A stretch of 64,000 nt of DNA. Origin: Piliocolobus tephrosceles. Lineage: Eukaryota > Chordata > Mammalia > Primates > Cercopithecidae. The notes under the pieces were generated by a model that saw only the letters and a list, made by a program, of their open reading frames with translations, was not told where the DNA came from and searched no databases. The translations under genes and the position numbers were made by a program. Shown here piece after piece: positions 35,013 through 46,860 of this stretch. The stretch covers positions 67,771,467 to 67,835,466 of the forward strand of contig NC_045441.1 in the NCBI RefSeq assembly GCF_002776525.5, in the 5' to 3' direction. Position 1 is the stretch's first letter, and every line of letters starts with the position of its first letter.

Positions 35013-38000
35013 ACTGTGTAAATCATGATCTAAGCAGGTAGTAGACCAATTTGATAAGAATCCCTAAACCTTCTAAAATGGGAATGATTACCTCTTCCAG
35101 AGTGAAAAGACTAGAATTTCTTTTGGCATTAGAAAGGGCCAATAAAGTGTTAGTTGAAGCTAGTGGGAGTTAATGAAATGGTGAGGGGCAACAGGGGAGC
35201 AGACAGCTTACCCAAGTACAGAGACAAAAACAAAGTATTTCTTGGTCCTATTTGTGGCAGAAACTTTAGATGATTCAGACGGTTTCCTATGGCCACCTCG
35301 TACCTGGGAAAATTATTGTATGTATAAATTGAAATATCTGCGGGAAAGCAGAAGAGGGATGGAGTCAAAGGGACATTAACCCAAAGGCCCTGCAATCTAT
35401 AAATGAGAGTCTTCATTGAGAGAAACACTGGATACTTTACCCTCAGAAGTACGAGAGAAAGGTGATGTCCCTGCTATGGGTGAGACCAGGGGCTTATTTT
35501 CACTCTCGGTTATGCTTAAATAACATTCTACCAACCCCAGAGCTCAATTTGTACCAACAGCCTTTTCATTATTTGGAGCATATCAAAGGAGTGAATGAGT
35601 CCCCATCTCTGTTCGTTAGGGTACATTTAAGCTTTTTGGGCTTCCTAGGCACTTAAAAGAGAAAATTTGCTTCTTGGAGAGGAATAGACCGGACTTTTGA
35701 AGTTCTTGAGCAGTGGAGTCTCTGGCATTGCCCTCTAGGGACTAAGTGAGGAATCTTATTTTTCATTTTTCACCTAATTTTTAGGAGTGCTCTTGTCATT
35801 GCACACTACTGTGAACCAAGGGTCAAATCTTGCCTGATACTTTTTTTTTTTTTTTGGCAAACTAAGAACAGTTTGTACATTTTTATATGGTTACATTTTA
35901 AGTGGTGATGTAAGTACCTACAAATCTTCAACATTTGCCTTTTCTTCAAAGCCTAGAAAATTTAGTATCTTGCCTTTACAGCAAACGTTTACCAATTTCT
36001 GCTTTATTTACACAGAGTTAGATCTATTAGAATAACTAGTCAGTTGTTTGAATTGTAGACTATTGTGGCTTTGTGTCTATTAACATTTTTATTAGAAATT
36101 TTATAAAAAGCATCATTACATGGATGTTACTGGGACATACAGCTCCTTGAACGATATGAGATAATTCATATATATTGAGTTTTAAAATGTTGGTCATGTC
36201 ACTAATGACTCTAGAAGATACCAATTTATATTTTCTGTGTAGTAAAAATAAGAACCCAAAGACTATCAGGGGAAAAAAGTAGCATTTCTTAAAAATTATA
36301 CACAGTCCATTACTGTCCCATAAATTATTAATAGATTAAGTTATCACATTGAAGAGTATTTGTGGAATTTTAGGATGAAAAATAAAAAAAGGTTTTCCTG
36401 AGGAACTACTGAGAGATTTTATGGAGGAGCCATATTGTGCATTAGTGTTCTTTTCATAACAGTGGATGATTTTTGTTTAGGAAGCTATTCTACATTTTCC
36501 TTTCTTGAGGTTCAAATAGAGCTCCACCCCATTACCAACAGGAATGAGGTACAGAATCTGGGTTTCAGGTTATCAGTTGATAACAATATTGATGCAATAT
36601 AAGCTAGACTGGAGATTTTTAATGTTTCAGAAAATGCAAGCTCATTTTAATCTCCCTCTTCTCTTCAGTTCACCATCACTTCTGGAGAAAGATTGGCATT
36701 CACATTTTAACAATTCTATTTAGAGTACTTTTCCATAAAGTTTGTGTTTACTATCATTTTATTAAAGAACCATTCTCGGACAATAGTGCATCTAGGAGTA
36801 CTAAAGTGAATAATTATTTATGGATCAAAATTTCTCATGAAGTATTTATATCACATATTGTGTACAACACATAAATATTGCTGATAAGCTGTCAAACAGA
36901 AAGGAAAAATTGAGCAGAACACAAATTTACATCATGCCATGAAACTCAAGAGATGTTTTTCTATTATACGTAAATTATAGCATACAAAGGAACAAAGTTC
37001 TCTCAAACTGCTACAGTGCAGCAGCTGCAGATGCATGCTATTTAGAAACCCAAAAAGGTAAAGAGAAGTTAGGATAAGTTCCGCATTTTTCAAAATAACA
37101 AAATATGCAGCTACTAAACAAAAATTTCTTTGTAAATATGAAATGTATTCAGAAATACTTCATGTATAAGAAACTTTAAAAACTGAATTTTGAGGTAATT
37201 GTTATCTTAATTATCCCTGTTAATATTTAACAAAAGAATGACTATATGTAGCTTATTCTATTCAAATAGATGATTTTTCTTAACTTTCCAGCAGCTCTCC
37301 TTGTTTCACTGTTCTTTATCACTGTTTTCTCATCTAGGCATTGATTGAGCCACTTATTAAGTGGGATTAACAAGATTCCTCTACATATCTACTTAGTTAG
37401 GTTGTTACCAGCATTAAATGAACTGAAGGACCTAAAGCACTTAGAAAAGGCTGAAGACAGAATGTTATCTATTAACATAAGAGTTTCATCATCTTTGTTG
37501 CCATCAGCTATTTGTGTAAGTTATCTGTATGAGGGAAAGCAACATCTTATGTTGACTCTTTATCACCCAGGACCCTGCAGAGTTGATTTTAGCAATTGTG
37601 GGTACTATCTAGAAAATGATATGTTTGCTCTTAAATGTTTAACCACTGGCATCCGTGGAGGTGTGGGGGTATACCTAATTTGTAGTGCTTGCTGACTTCC
37701 ATGGTATAATTTCATACAACCATGAATTGTTGAAAGGAGCTGAAAAGAGATGAGCACAATCAGCTGTTACAAAACAGCAGGGCAGGCTCCAGAAACACCA
37801 CTACATCTAACCATCTCCTTGTTTCTTTCACACAAATATATGTGTTTATGAATCACACATACACTTGATGACTGCAAGATCTGATGACGGATGACTCATG
37901 GAAATCAGTTTACCCGAGGGTCTGTAATTAGACTCACAGAGTAGGATTCTCACTGCAGCTAACCTTAACTCATGTTAAGCACAAATAATATGAGCTTGGG

Positions 38001-38235
38001 AAAAGAAAAGGCAAGCCAACTGAATTTGGATAACAAAATTAATATAAACCATTAGAGTATTCAACAAGTATTTGTAAAAATATGTCATTTGCAAAGCTGG
38101 GCTGTTTGTAGAACATCTATAATAACAGAATATTGCCCCTGCCCTTAACTGGCTTATATCCTGATTGAGGTGATAAATAGTAGATATATAGTAGGTAAAA
38201 AATATAAAAGATGTAATTCATAATGTTATTTATGT
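35013..38235. other. Long noncoding stretch, 3.2 kb
   Basis: No gene supported. The longest open frame is 116 codons (37345-37695, +). It has no recognisable domain, signal peptide or Kozak context, and the length is within chance for this much sequence. Confidence 0.45.
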
Positions 38236-38545
38236 AACCGTCCAAGGACAAATGCTACAGGCCATCACACCAAGTGAAATAACTCAGAAACAGAAAAATC
38301 ACATACCATATGTTCTCTCATCAGTGCGAGCTAAGCAATGGGTACACATCGACATAAAGATGGAAATAATAGACACTTGGGACTTCAAAGGGGGAAGAGA
38401 TTAGGGAAAGATGAGGGATAAACAATTACCTATTGGGAACAATATTCACTATTTGGGTAATGGGTGCACTAGAAACCAAAACTCACCATGTGTAATATAC
38501 GAAGTAACAAACCTGCACATGTACCTCCTGAATCCAGGAGAAAAA
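38236..38545 (+). mobile_element. Old L1 3' end
   Basis: GTGAAATAACTCAGAAACAG, CCATATGTTCTCTCATCAGT, GGTAATGGGTGCACTAGAAA and AACAAACCTGCACATGTACC mark the L1 3' terminus (L1PB/L1MA class), ending in an A-rich tail. Confidence 0.88.
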
Positions 38546-38612
38546 AAAAAAAAAGGAAAAGGAAAAAAAGGAAAGGAAAGGGAAAATGAAAAAGAAAGAA
38601 AGAAAGAAAAGA
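38540..38612 (+). repeat. (GGAAA)n/(GAAA)n purine tract from the L1 tail
   Basis: A-rich tail of the preceding L1 expanded into GGAAA and GAAA repeats. Confidence 0.9.
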
Positions 38613-38698
38613 TTGTAGAATAGTGGAAATGGAATATATTATGGTAAAATAAAATTCTTTTAAGAAATGCTTAAAATGTAAAATAATAGTTTTTAAAT

Positions 38699-39199
38699 GA
38701 GATACATATACACAGTGGAATATTATTCAGCCCCTAAGAGGAAGAAAATTCTGTCACTTGTGACAACATTTAGCTAAGTGAAATAAGCCAGGCACAGAAA
38801 TACAAATATCACATGATCTTACATATATATAGAATCTAAAAGCATTGAAGTCATAAAAGTAGAGAGTAGAATGGTGGCTCCCAAAGACCAGGGCAGCAGG
38901 AGGACAGGGAAAGGGGAGGGGTGTGTCAAAAGGTACAAAGTTCAGTAAGTTCTGGGTGCTTTACTGTACAGCATAAGAACTATATTTAATAATAAAAGTT
39001 TATATATTTCAAAATTGCTAAAAGCATTAATTTTAAAGTTTTCACTGTAAAAATTATAAGAATGTGAGGTAATAGGATGTTAATTAGCAAAGTTTGATAA
39101 TCCTACTAAATATATGTGTATCAAAATATCACATTATACCCTATATATATATATATGCACACACAATTATTACTTGTCAATTGAAAATAAAATACAATT
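38699..39199 (+). mobile_element. L1M 3' end, host of the full-length L1
   Basis: CACAGTGGAATATTATTCAG, GAATGGTGGCTCCCAAAGAC and GTTCAGTAAGTTCTGGGTGC lead to the L1M 3'UTR (AGGATGTTAATTAGC, AAAATATCACATTATACCC). A (TA)n run lies at 39141-39155. The full-length L1 inserted at its very end. Confidence 0.85.
39189..39199. repeat. Target-site duplication, left copy, of full-length L1
   Basis: AAAATACAATT recurs exactly at 45391-45401 after the A-rich tail. It is preceded by AT, giving AT/AAAA, close to the L1 endonuclease site. Confidence 0.9.
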
Positions 39200-39606
39200 G
39201 GGGGGGCGGAGCAAATGGCCAAATAGGAACAGCTCCAGTCTCCAGCTCCCAGTGTGAGCAACAAAGAAAACAGGTGATTTCTGCATTTTCAACCAAGGTA
39301 CTGGGTTCATCTCACTAGGGAGTGCTGGACAATCAGTGCTGGTCAGCTGCTGCAGCCCGACCAGCGAGAGCTGAAGTAGGGCGAGGCATCTCTCACCTGG
39401 GAAGCGCAAGGGGGAAGGGAATCCCTTTTCCTAGCCAGGGGAACTGAGACACACAACACCTGGAAAATTGGGTAACTCCCACCCCAATACTGCACTTTAC
39501 CAAGGGTCTTAGCAAACGGGCACACCAGGAGATTATATCCCACACCAGGCCAGGAGGGTCCCACATCCATGGAGCCTCCCTCACTGCTAGCACAGCTGTC
39601 TGCAAT

Positions 39607-39651
39607 CTAACCACAAGGCAGTAGCGAGGCTGGGGGAGGGGTGCCCACCAT
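39607..39651 (-). pseudogene. L1 ORF0: Antisense L1 ORF0 remnant, truncated to 14 codons
   Basis: ORF0 is a primate L1 antisense frame that starts about base 452 of the element. Here the antisense ATG lies at 39651-39649, which is exactly base 452. The frame reads M-V-G-T-P-P-P-A-S-L-L-P-C-G and then hits TAG (39609-39607). Human ORF0 is about 70 codons, so this one is broken. A different minus frame of 105 codons (39393-39710) is open across the same place. Confidence 0.7.
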
Positions 39652-40014
39652 TGCTGAGGCTTAAGTAGGTAAACAAAGCCCCTGGGAAGCGCGAACTGGG
39701 TAGAGCTCACAGCAGTTCAAGGAGGCCTGCCTGTCTCTGTAGACTCCACCTCTGGAGACAGGGCACAGCTAAACAACAACACCACCACCAAAAAAAAAAA
39801 AAAAAAAAAAGCAGCGGAAACCTCTGCAGACACAAACAGCTCTGTCTGACAGCTTTGAAGAGAGCAGTGGATCTCCCAACACAGAGGTTGAGATCTGAAG
39901 ATCTGAGAACGGACAGACTTCCTGCTCAAGTGGGTCCCTGACCCCTGAGTAGCCTAACTGGGAGACATCCCCCACTAGGGGCAGACCAACACCCCATACC
40001 TCACACGGTGGAGT

Positions 40015-40146
40015 ACACCCCTGAGAGGAAGCTTCCAAAGCAAGAATCATACAGGTACACTCGCTGTTCAGCAATAGTCCATCTTCTGCATCCTCTGCTG
40101 CTGATACCCACGCAAACAGGGTCTGGAGTGGACCTCAAGCAATCTC
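40015..40146 (+). other. L1 5'UTR block lost in hominoid L1PA3 and younger (ZNF93-target segment)
   Basis: The roughly 130 bases between GGTGGAGTAC and TCCAACAGACC, including TCGCTGTTCAGCAATAGTCC and GGTCTGGAGTGGACCTCAAG, are absent at the equivalent place in young human L1. They correspond to the 129-bp element reported as bound by the KRAB zinc finger ZNF93. Boundaries are by eye and from memory of the human sequence. Confidence 0.65.
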
Positions 40147-40272
40147 CAACAGACCTACAGCTGAGGGCCCTGACTGTTAGAAGGAAAACTAACAAACAGG
40201 AAGGACACCTACACCAAAACCCCATCAGTACGTCACCATCATCAAAGACCAGAGGCAGATAAAACCACAAAG

Positions 40273-41286
40273 ATGGGGAAAAAGCAAGGCAGAAAAGCTG
40301 GAAATTCAAAAAATAAGAGTGCATCTCCCCCTCCAAAGGAACACAGCTCATCGCCAGCAATGGATCAAAGCTGGACAGAGAATGACTTTGATGAGATGAG
40401 AGAAGAAGGATTCAGTCCATCAAACTTCTCAGAGCTAAAGGAGGAATTACATACCCAGCGCAAAGAAACTAAAAATCTTGAAAAAAGAGTGGAAGAATTG
40501 ATAACTAGAATAATGAATGCAGAGAAGGCCATAAACAAACTGACAGAGATGAAAACCATGACATGAGAAATATGTGACAAATACACAAGCTTCAGTAACC
40601 GACTCGATCAACTGGAAGAAAGAGTATCAGCAATTGAGGATCAAATGAATGAAATGAAGCGAGAAGAGAAATCTAAAGAAAAAAGAAGAAAAAGAAATGA
40701 ACAAAGCCTGCAGTAAGTATGGGATTATGTAAAAAGACCAAATCTACATCTGATTGGGGTGCCTGAAAGTGAGGGGGAAAATGGAACCAAGTTGGAAAAC
40801 ACTCTTCAGAATATCATCCAGGAGAATTACCCTAACCTAGTAGGGCAGGTCAATATTCAAATTCAGGAAATACAGAGAACGCCACAAACATACTCCTCGA
40901 GAAGAGCAACTCCAAGACACATAATTGCCAGATTCACCAAAGTTGAAATGAAGGAAAAAATCTTAAGGGCAGCCAGAGAGAAAGGTCGGGTTATCCACAA
41001 AGGGAAGCCCATCAGACTAACAGATCTCTCAGCAGAAACTCTACAAGCCAGAAGAGAGTGGGGGCCAATATTCAACATTCTTAAAGAAAAGAATTTCAAA
41101 CCCAGAATTTCATATCCAGCCAAACTAAGTTTCATAAGTGAAGAAGAAATCAAATCCTTTACAGATAAGCAAATGCTTAGAGACTTTGTCACCACCAGGC
41201 CTGCCTTACAAGAGACCCTGAAGGAAGCACTAAACATGGAAAGGAACAACCGGTACCAACCATTGCAAAAACATGCCAAAATGTAA
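40273..41286 (+). pseudogene. L1 ORF1: L1 ORF1, full length but with two internal stop codons
   Basis: The reading frame is unshifted for 337 codons (human ORF1p is 338), from MGKKQGRKAGNSKNKSASPP to QKHAKM. It has the coiled-coil region (ELKEELHTQRKETKNLEKRV), the RRM part (KRPNLHLIGVPESE) and the C-terminal domain (MKEKILRAAREKGRV). It is interrupted by TGA at codon 98 (40564-40566) and TAA at codon 148 (40714-40716). Both stops also occur in the other L1 in this window. One alanine codon is missing in the KPIRLTDLS region relative to the other copy (KPIRLTADLS). Confidence 0.94.
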
Positions 41287-41349
41287 AGACCATCGAGGCT
41301 AGGAAGAAACTGCATCAACTAACGAGCAAAATAACCAGTTAATATCATA

Positions 41350-44300
41350 ATGGCAGGATCAAGTTCACACATAACAATATTAACCTTAAATGTAAATGGA
41401 CTAAATGCTCCAATTAAAAGACACAGACTGGCAAACTGGATAAAGAGTCAAGACCCATCAGTCTGCTGTCTTCAGGAGACCCATCTCACATGCAGACATA
41501 CATAGGCTCAAAATAAAGGGATGGAGGAAGATCTACCAAGAAAATGAAGAACAAAAAAACACAGGGGTTGCAATACTAGTCTCTGATAAAACAGACTTTA
41601 AACCATCAAAGATCAAAAGAGACAAAGAAGGCCATTACATAATGGTAAATGGATCAATTCAACAGGAAGAGCTAACTATCCTAAATATATATGCACCCAA
41701 TACAGGAGCACCCAGATTCATAAAGCAAGTCCTTAGAGACTTACAAAGAGACTTAGACTCCCATACAATAATAATGGGAGACTTCAACACCCCACTGTCA
41801 ACATTAGACAGATCAACGAGACAGAAAGTTAACAAAGATATCCAGAATTGAACTCATCTCTGCAGCAAGCAGACCTAATAGACATCTACAGAACTCTCCA
41901 CCCCAAATCAACAGAATACACATTCTTCTCAGCACCACATCACACTTATTCCAAAATTGACCACATAATTGGAAGTAAAGCACTCCTCAGCAAATATACA
42001 ATAACGGAAATGATAACAAACTGTCTCTCAGACCACAGTGCAATCAAACTAGAACTCACGACTAAGAAACTCAATCAAAACTGCTCAAATACATGGCAAC
42101 TGAATAACCTGCTCCTGAATGACTACTGGGTACATAACGAAATGAAGGCAGAAATAAAGATGTTCTTTGAAACCAATGAGAACAAAGATACAACATACCA
42201 GAATCGCTGGGACACATTTAAAGCAGTGTGTAGAGGGAAATTTATAGCACTAAATGTCCACAAGAGAAAGTAGGAAAGATCTAAAATTGACACTAACATC
42301 ACAATTAAAAGAACTAGAGAAGCAATAGCAAACACATTCAAAAGCTAGCAGAAGGCAAGAAATAACTAAGATCAGAGCAGAACTGAAGGAGATAGAGACA
42401 CAAAAAACCCTCCAAAAAATCAATGAATCCAGGAGTTGGTTTTTCGAAAAGATCAACAAAATTGATAGACCACAAGCAAGACTAATAAAGAAGAAAAGAG
42501 AGAAGAATCAAATAGATGCAATAAAAAATGACAAAGGGGATATCACCACCGACCCCACAGAAATACAAACTACCATCAGAGAATACTATAAACAGCTCTA
42601 CGCAAATCAACTAGAAAATCTTGAAGAAATGGATAATTTCCTGGACACTTACACTCTCCCAAGACGAAACCAGGAAGAAGCTGAATCCATGAATAGACCA
42701 ATAGCAGGCTCTGAAATTGAGGCAATAATTAATAGCCTACCAACCAAAAAATGTCCAGAACCACATGGATTCACAGCTGAATTCTACCAGAGTTTCAAGG
42801 AGGAGCTGGTACCATTCCTTCTGAAACTATTCCAATCAATAGAAAAAGAAGGAATCCTCCCTAACTCATTTTATGAGGCAAACATCATCCTGATACCAAA
42901 GCCTGGCAGAGACACAACAAAAAAAGAGAATTTTAGACCAATATCCCTGATCAACATTGATGCAAAAATCCTCTATAAAATACTGGCAAACCGGATCCAG
43001 CAGCACATCAAAAAGCTTATCCACCATGATCAAGTGGGCTTCATCCCTGGGATGCAAGGCTGGTTCAACATACGCAAATCAATAAACGTAATCCAGCATA
43101 TAAACAGAACCAAAGACAAAAACCACAGGATTATCTCAATAGACGCAGAAAAGGCCTTTGACAAAATTCAACAGCCCTTCATGCTAAAAACGCTCAATAA
43201 ATTTGGTATTGATGGAACGTATCTCAAAATAATAAGAGATATTTATGAGAAACCCACAGCCAATAACGTACTGAATGGGCAAAAACTGGAAAAATTCCCT
43301 TTGAAAACTGTCACAAGACAGGGATGCCCTCTCTCCCCACTCCTATTCAACATAGTGTTGGAAGTTCTGGCTAGGGCAATCAGGCAAGAGAAAGAAATAA
43401 AAGGTATTCAGTTAGGAAAAGAAGAAGTCAAATTGTCCCTGTTTGCAGATGACATGATTGTATATTTACAAAACCCCGTTGTTTCAGCCCAAAATCTCCT
43501 TAAGCTGATAAGCAACTTCAGCAAAGTCTCAGGATACAAAATTAATGTGCAAAAATCACAAGCATTCTTATACACCAGTAACAGACAAACAGAGAGCCAA
43601 ATCAGGAATGAACTTCCATTCACAATTGCTTCAAAGAGAATAAAATACCTAGGAATCCAACTTACAAGGGATGTAAAGGACCTCTTCAAAGAGAACTACA
43701 AACCACTGTGTAGTGAAATAAAAGAGGACACAAACAAATGGAAGAACATACCATGCTCATGGATAGGAAGAATCAATATCATGAAAATGGCCATACTGCC
43801 CAAGGTAATTTATATATTCAATGCCATCCCCATCAAGCTACCAATGAGTTTCTTCACAGAATTGGAAAAAACTGCTTTAAAGTTCCTATGGAACCAAAAA
43901 AGGATTGTCTTGGTAATGCGGGCTCTAAGTCAAAAGAACAAAGCTGGAGGCATCATGCTACCTGACTTCAAACTATACTACAAGGCTACAGTAACCAAAA
44001 CAGCATGGTACTGGTACCAAAACAGAGATATAGACCAATGGAACAGAACAGAGCCTTCAGAAATAATACCAAACATCTACAGCCATCTTATCTTTGACAA
44101 ACCTTACCAAAACAAGAAATGGGGAAAGGATTCCCTATTTAATAAGTGGTGCTGGGAAAATTGGCTAGCCATAAGTAGAAAGCTGAAACTGGATCCTTTC
44201 CTTACTCCTTATATGAAAATTAATTCAAGATGAATTAGAAACTGAAATGCTAGACCTAATACCATAAAAACCCTAGAAGAAAACCTAGGTAATACCATTC

Positions 44301-45169
44301 AGGACACAGGCATGGGCAAGGGCTTCATGTCTAAAACACCAAAAGCAACGGCAACAAAAGCCAAAATTGACAAATGGGATCTAATTAAACTAAAGAGCTT
44401 CTGCACAGCAAAAGAAACTACCATCAGAGTGAACAGGCAACCTACAGAATGGGAGAACATTTTTGCAATCTACTCATGTGACAAAGGGCTAATATCCAGA
44501 ACCTACAAAGAACTCAAACAAATTTACAAGAGAAAAACAACCCCATCAAAAAGTGGGCAAAGAATATGAACAGACATTTCTCAAAAGAAGACATTCATAC
44601 AGCCAACAGACACATGAAAAAATGCTCATCATCACTGGACATCAGAGAAATGCAAATCAAAACCACAATGAGATACCATCTCACACCAGTTAGAATAACA
44701 ACCATTAAAAAGTCAGGAAACAACAGGTGCTGGAGAGGATGTGGAGAAATAGGAACACTTTTACACTGTTGGTGGGATTGTAAACTAGTTCAACTATTAT
44801 GGAAAACAGTATGGCGATTCCTCAAGGATCTAGAACTAGAAGTACCACATGACCCAGCCATCCCATTACTGGGTGTATACCCAAAGGATTATAAATCATG
44901 CTGCTATAAAGACATATGCACACGTATGTTTATTGCGGCACTATTCACAATAGCAAAGACTTGGAATCAACCCAAATGTCCATCAGTGACAGACGGGATT
45001 AAGAAAATGTGGCACATATACACCATGGAATACTATGCAGCCATAAAAAAAGGACAAGTTCGTGTCCTTTGTAGGGACATTGATGCAGCTGGAAACCATC
45101 ATTCTCAGCAAACTATCACAAGAACAGAAAACCAAACACTGCATGTTCTCACTCATAGGTGGGAACTGA
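41350..45169 (+). pseudogene. L1 ORF2: L1 ORF2 with intact central reverse-transcriptase frame
   Basis: It starts ATGGCAGGATCAAGTTCACA. A 2-base deletion near 41494 (ACATGCAGACATAC) and the shared one-base deletion in CCAGAATTGAAC (41842-41853) break the endonuclease domain. A TAG follows at 42271-42273. From 42629 to 44233 the frame is open for 534 codons, covering the RT core with FADD at 43442-43453 (SLFADDMIVYL). It stops at TGA 44231-44233 (a TGG in the other copy). Later lesions are a 4-base deletion near 44530 and a shift near 45046. The C-terminal CX3CX7HX4C motif is intact around 44732-44785. ORF2p would supply nicking and reverse transcription; this copy cannot. Confidence 0.94.
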
Positions 45170-45224
45170 ACAATAAGATCACTTGGACTCGGGAAGGGGA
45201 ATATCACACACAGGGGCCTATTAT

Positions 45225-45246
45225 GGGGAGGGGGGAGGGTGGAGGG
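45225..45246 (+). repeat. G-rich tract in L1 3'UTR
   Basis: G runs of 4, 6, 3, 2 and 3 separated by A or T; a shorter version of the tract at 7201-7228. Confidence 0.8.
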
Positions 45247-45401
45247 ATTGCACTGGGAGTTATACCTGATGTAAATGACCAGTTGATGGGTGTAGCACAC
45301 CAACATGGCACAAGTATACATATGTAACAACCCTGCACGTTATGCACATGTACCCTAGAAGTTAAAGCATAATGAAAAAAAAAAAGAAAGAAAATACAAT
45401 T

Positions 45402-45940
45402 TAAAAAATATATTGTTATTTATTTTTAGTTTGCTTTCTGTCATAATTGAATACAAATTCTTTGTAATGTTTTAGAATTTATGTCATGGTAAAAATTTAA
45501 TTTTTGTAAACATGTATCATTCAATGTAATAAATATTCTTCAATTTTTCTATGAATAATTCTACATTTGGCCTTTTGAGTGACTTTGCCACTCATGTCTC
45601 TCATACATTCTTTTTTGGTTTTGTTTTTGGCTTCTGATAATATCCATGGCTTTTTTTTCTTTTGCTTGTCTTTTTAATTATGTAACTATCCAGCTGTTTT
45701 ACGAACTATTTGTTAAAAATGAAGCACCCTTCTCCTCTCATTTTCTCAGAAAAAAAAAAAAATGACTAAGCACAGGAGAAATGAGAGGAATTACAAGGTT
45801 TCTTCAAATTCGTTGTGGTTGCAAAGTACACACATCTCACTGTTAATAAAAATGCAAACAATAAATAGAAAATAGGTGAAAAATGTACCTCACTACAGTT
45901 CCTCTCCCTCTCCAATATATAAATATTTCCACTTTCTAGG
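45402..45940. other. AT-rich noncoding DNA
   Basis: No gene seen. It does not continue the L1M that precedes the full-length L1, so that L1M ended at the insertion site. Confidence 0.45.
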
Positions 45941-46309
45941 TGTATTAGCCCCTTTTCACAGTGCTATAAAGAAATATCCAAGACTGAGTAATTTATAAAG
46001 AAAAGAAGTTTAATTGACTCACAGTTCTGCATGGCTCGGGAGGACTCAGGAAACTCACAGTCACGGCAGAAGGGGAAGAGACATGTCCTACATGGCAGCA
46101 GGTAAAAGAGACAAAAGCAGAGGAAACGCCAGATAATTATAAAACCATCAGATCTCGCGAGAACTCACTCACTATCACAAAACATCAGCAGGGAAACAAC
46201 CACTAGGATCCAATTACCTCCCACTTGGCTCCTCCCTCTACACGTGAAGATTATGGAGATTACAATTCAAGATGAGATTTGGGCCAAACCACACAGCCAA
46301 ACCTTATCA
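45941..46309 (-). mobile_element. MaLR solo LTR, antisense
   Basis: It begins TGTATTAGCCCCTTTTCACA and ends CCAAACCTTATCA, with AAAACCATCAGATCTCGCGA inside. The likely 5-bp target duplication is CTAGG (45936-45940) / CGAGG (46310-46314), 4 of 5 matching. Confidence 0.93.
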
Positions 46310-46654
46310 CGAGGGAAGTACAATCACTAACGATAAACTTGTCAGTATTTCCTGAATTAAAAAGTTAAGTTAATCTTAAAACAAGAGTAAGACAGTATCC
46401 CTAAGAAAAGGATGACTGCTGAGAACAAAAGCAACTGCCTACGCTAAATTTATTATGTCTCTGTTACTAGCACAATGACCATACTTCTCAAAATTAAAAT
46501 CAAGTCTTGGATTGGGATTATTTCTCAAATATTCAATAATAACCCCTATCCACAACCATAGTGCAGCAAACTATTTCCACATTATCAAGAGTTAAGTTCA
46601 TCTCAAGGTTTGTAATGGAAGAGATAGCAAACAGCAGAGAAAATAAAGAGCCAT
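46310..46654. other. Noncoding DNA
   Basis: No gene or repeat recognised. Confidence 0.45.
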
Positions 46655-46860
46655 GTTTCTCAATCATTAGTCTGAAACAGAAACACCTGGAAGATTTGTT
46701 AAACATGGGCAGCTGGGATGGGAATTAGGCCCTGAGTTTCTAACTCAATAGTTCTGGGACAGGGCCTACAAATTTGCAGTTCCAGCAAGTTCCCAGGTGA
46801 TACTAATGCTATTGATTTGAGGACAGCTGGTCTAGCCCCTAGAGCAGCACTTTTTAAATT
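46655..46860 (+). mobile_element. MER5-type nonautonomous hAT DNA transposon
   Basis: TTTCTCAATCATTAGTCTG, GAAACACCTGGAAGATTTGT, CCTGAGTTTCTAACTCAATA, CCTACAAATTTGCAGTTCCA and AGTTCCCAGGTGATACTAAT follow MER5A in order. Terminal inverted repeats are eroded. Confidence 0.8.

Larger units (their letters stand above)
39200..40272 (+). promoter_or_regulatory. L1 5'UTR with internal promoter
   Basis: The L1 5'UTR carries an RNA polymerase II sense promoter near its start and an antisense promoter around the middle. The 5' YY1 site is changed to CAAATGGCC (a G lost from CAAGATGGCC), though the ATGGCC core remains. A run of about 21 A (39790-39810) replaces a short A-rich spot. The length of 1073 bases exceeds the roughly 0.9 kb of young human L1 mainly because of the extra block at 40015-40146. 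Confidence 0.88.
39274..40338 (+). other. Segment equivalent to the intron missing from the first L1
   Basis: The left edge reads AAACAG/GTGATTTC, 74 bases into the element: CAG/GTGA is a good splice donor. The right edge reads CATCTCCCCCTCCAAAG/GAAC, a pyrimidine-rich acceptor 66 bases into ORF1. Removing it gives the junction seen at 2314/2315. The acceptor corresponds to the ORF1 site used by human 5'UTR/ORF1 SpIREs; the donor differs from the human G98 donor (from memory). Confidence 0.85.
39200..45390 (+). mobile_element. Full-length LINE-1, L1PA lineage (monkey branch)
   Basis: The order is complete: 5'UTR 39200-40272, ORF1 40273-41286, 63-base spacer, ORF2 41350-45169, 3'UTR with G-rich tract, A-rich tail to 45390 and an 11-bp target-site duplication. 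It begins GGGGGGGCGGAGCAAATGGCC. It retains an extra block of about 130 bases in the 5'UTR (near 40015-40146) that hominoid L1PA3 and younger lost. ORF1 has two stops; ORF2 has several lesions but keeps a 534-codon open reverse-transcriptase frame. It is inactive as an autonomous element. By eye it is roughly 95% alike to the copy at 2242-7404. Confidence 0.96.

Noticed and set aside
37345..37695. 116-codon plus-strand open frame in otherwise unannotated DNA
   Set aside because: No domain, no coding-like composition, no splice or promoter context, and a length plausible by chance in 3 kb of DNA.
40759..41286. 175-codon frame beginning at GTG with ORF1 C-terminal domain
   Set aside because: It is the tail of L1 ORF1 after its second stop. 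There is no ATG at its start, so it is annotated within the ORF1 pseudogene.
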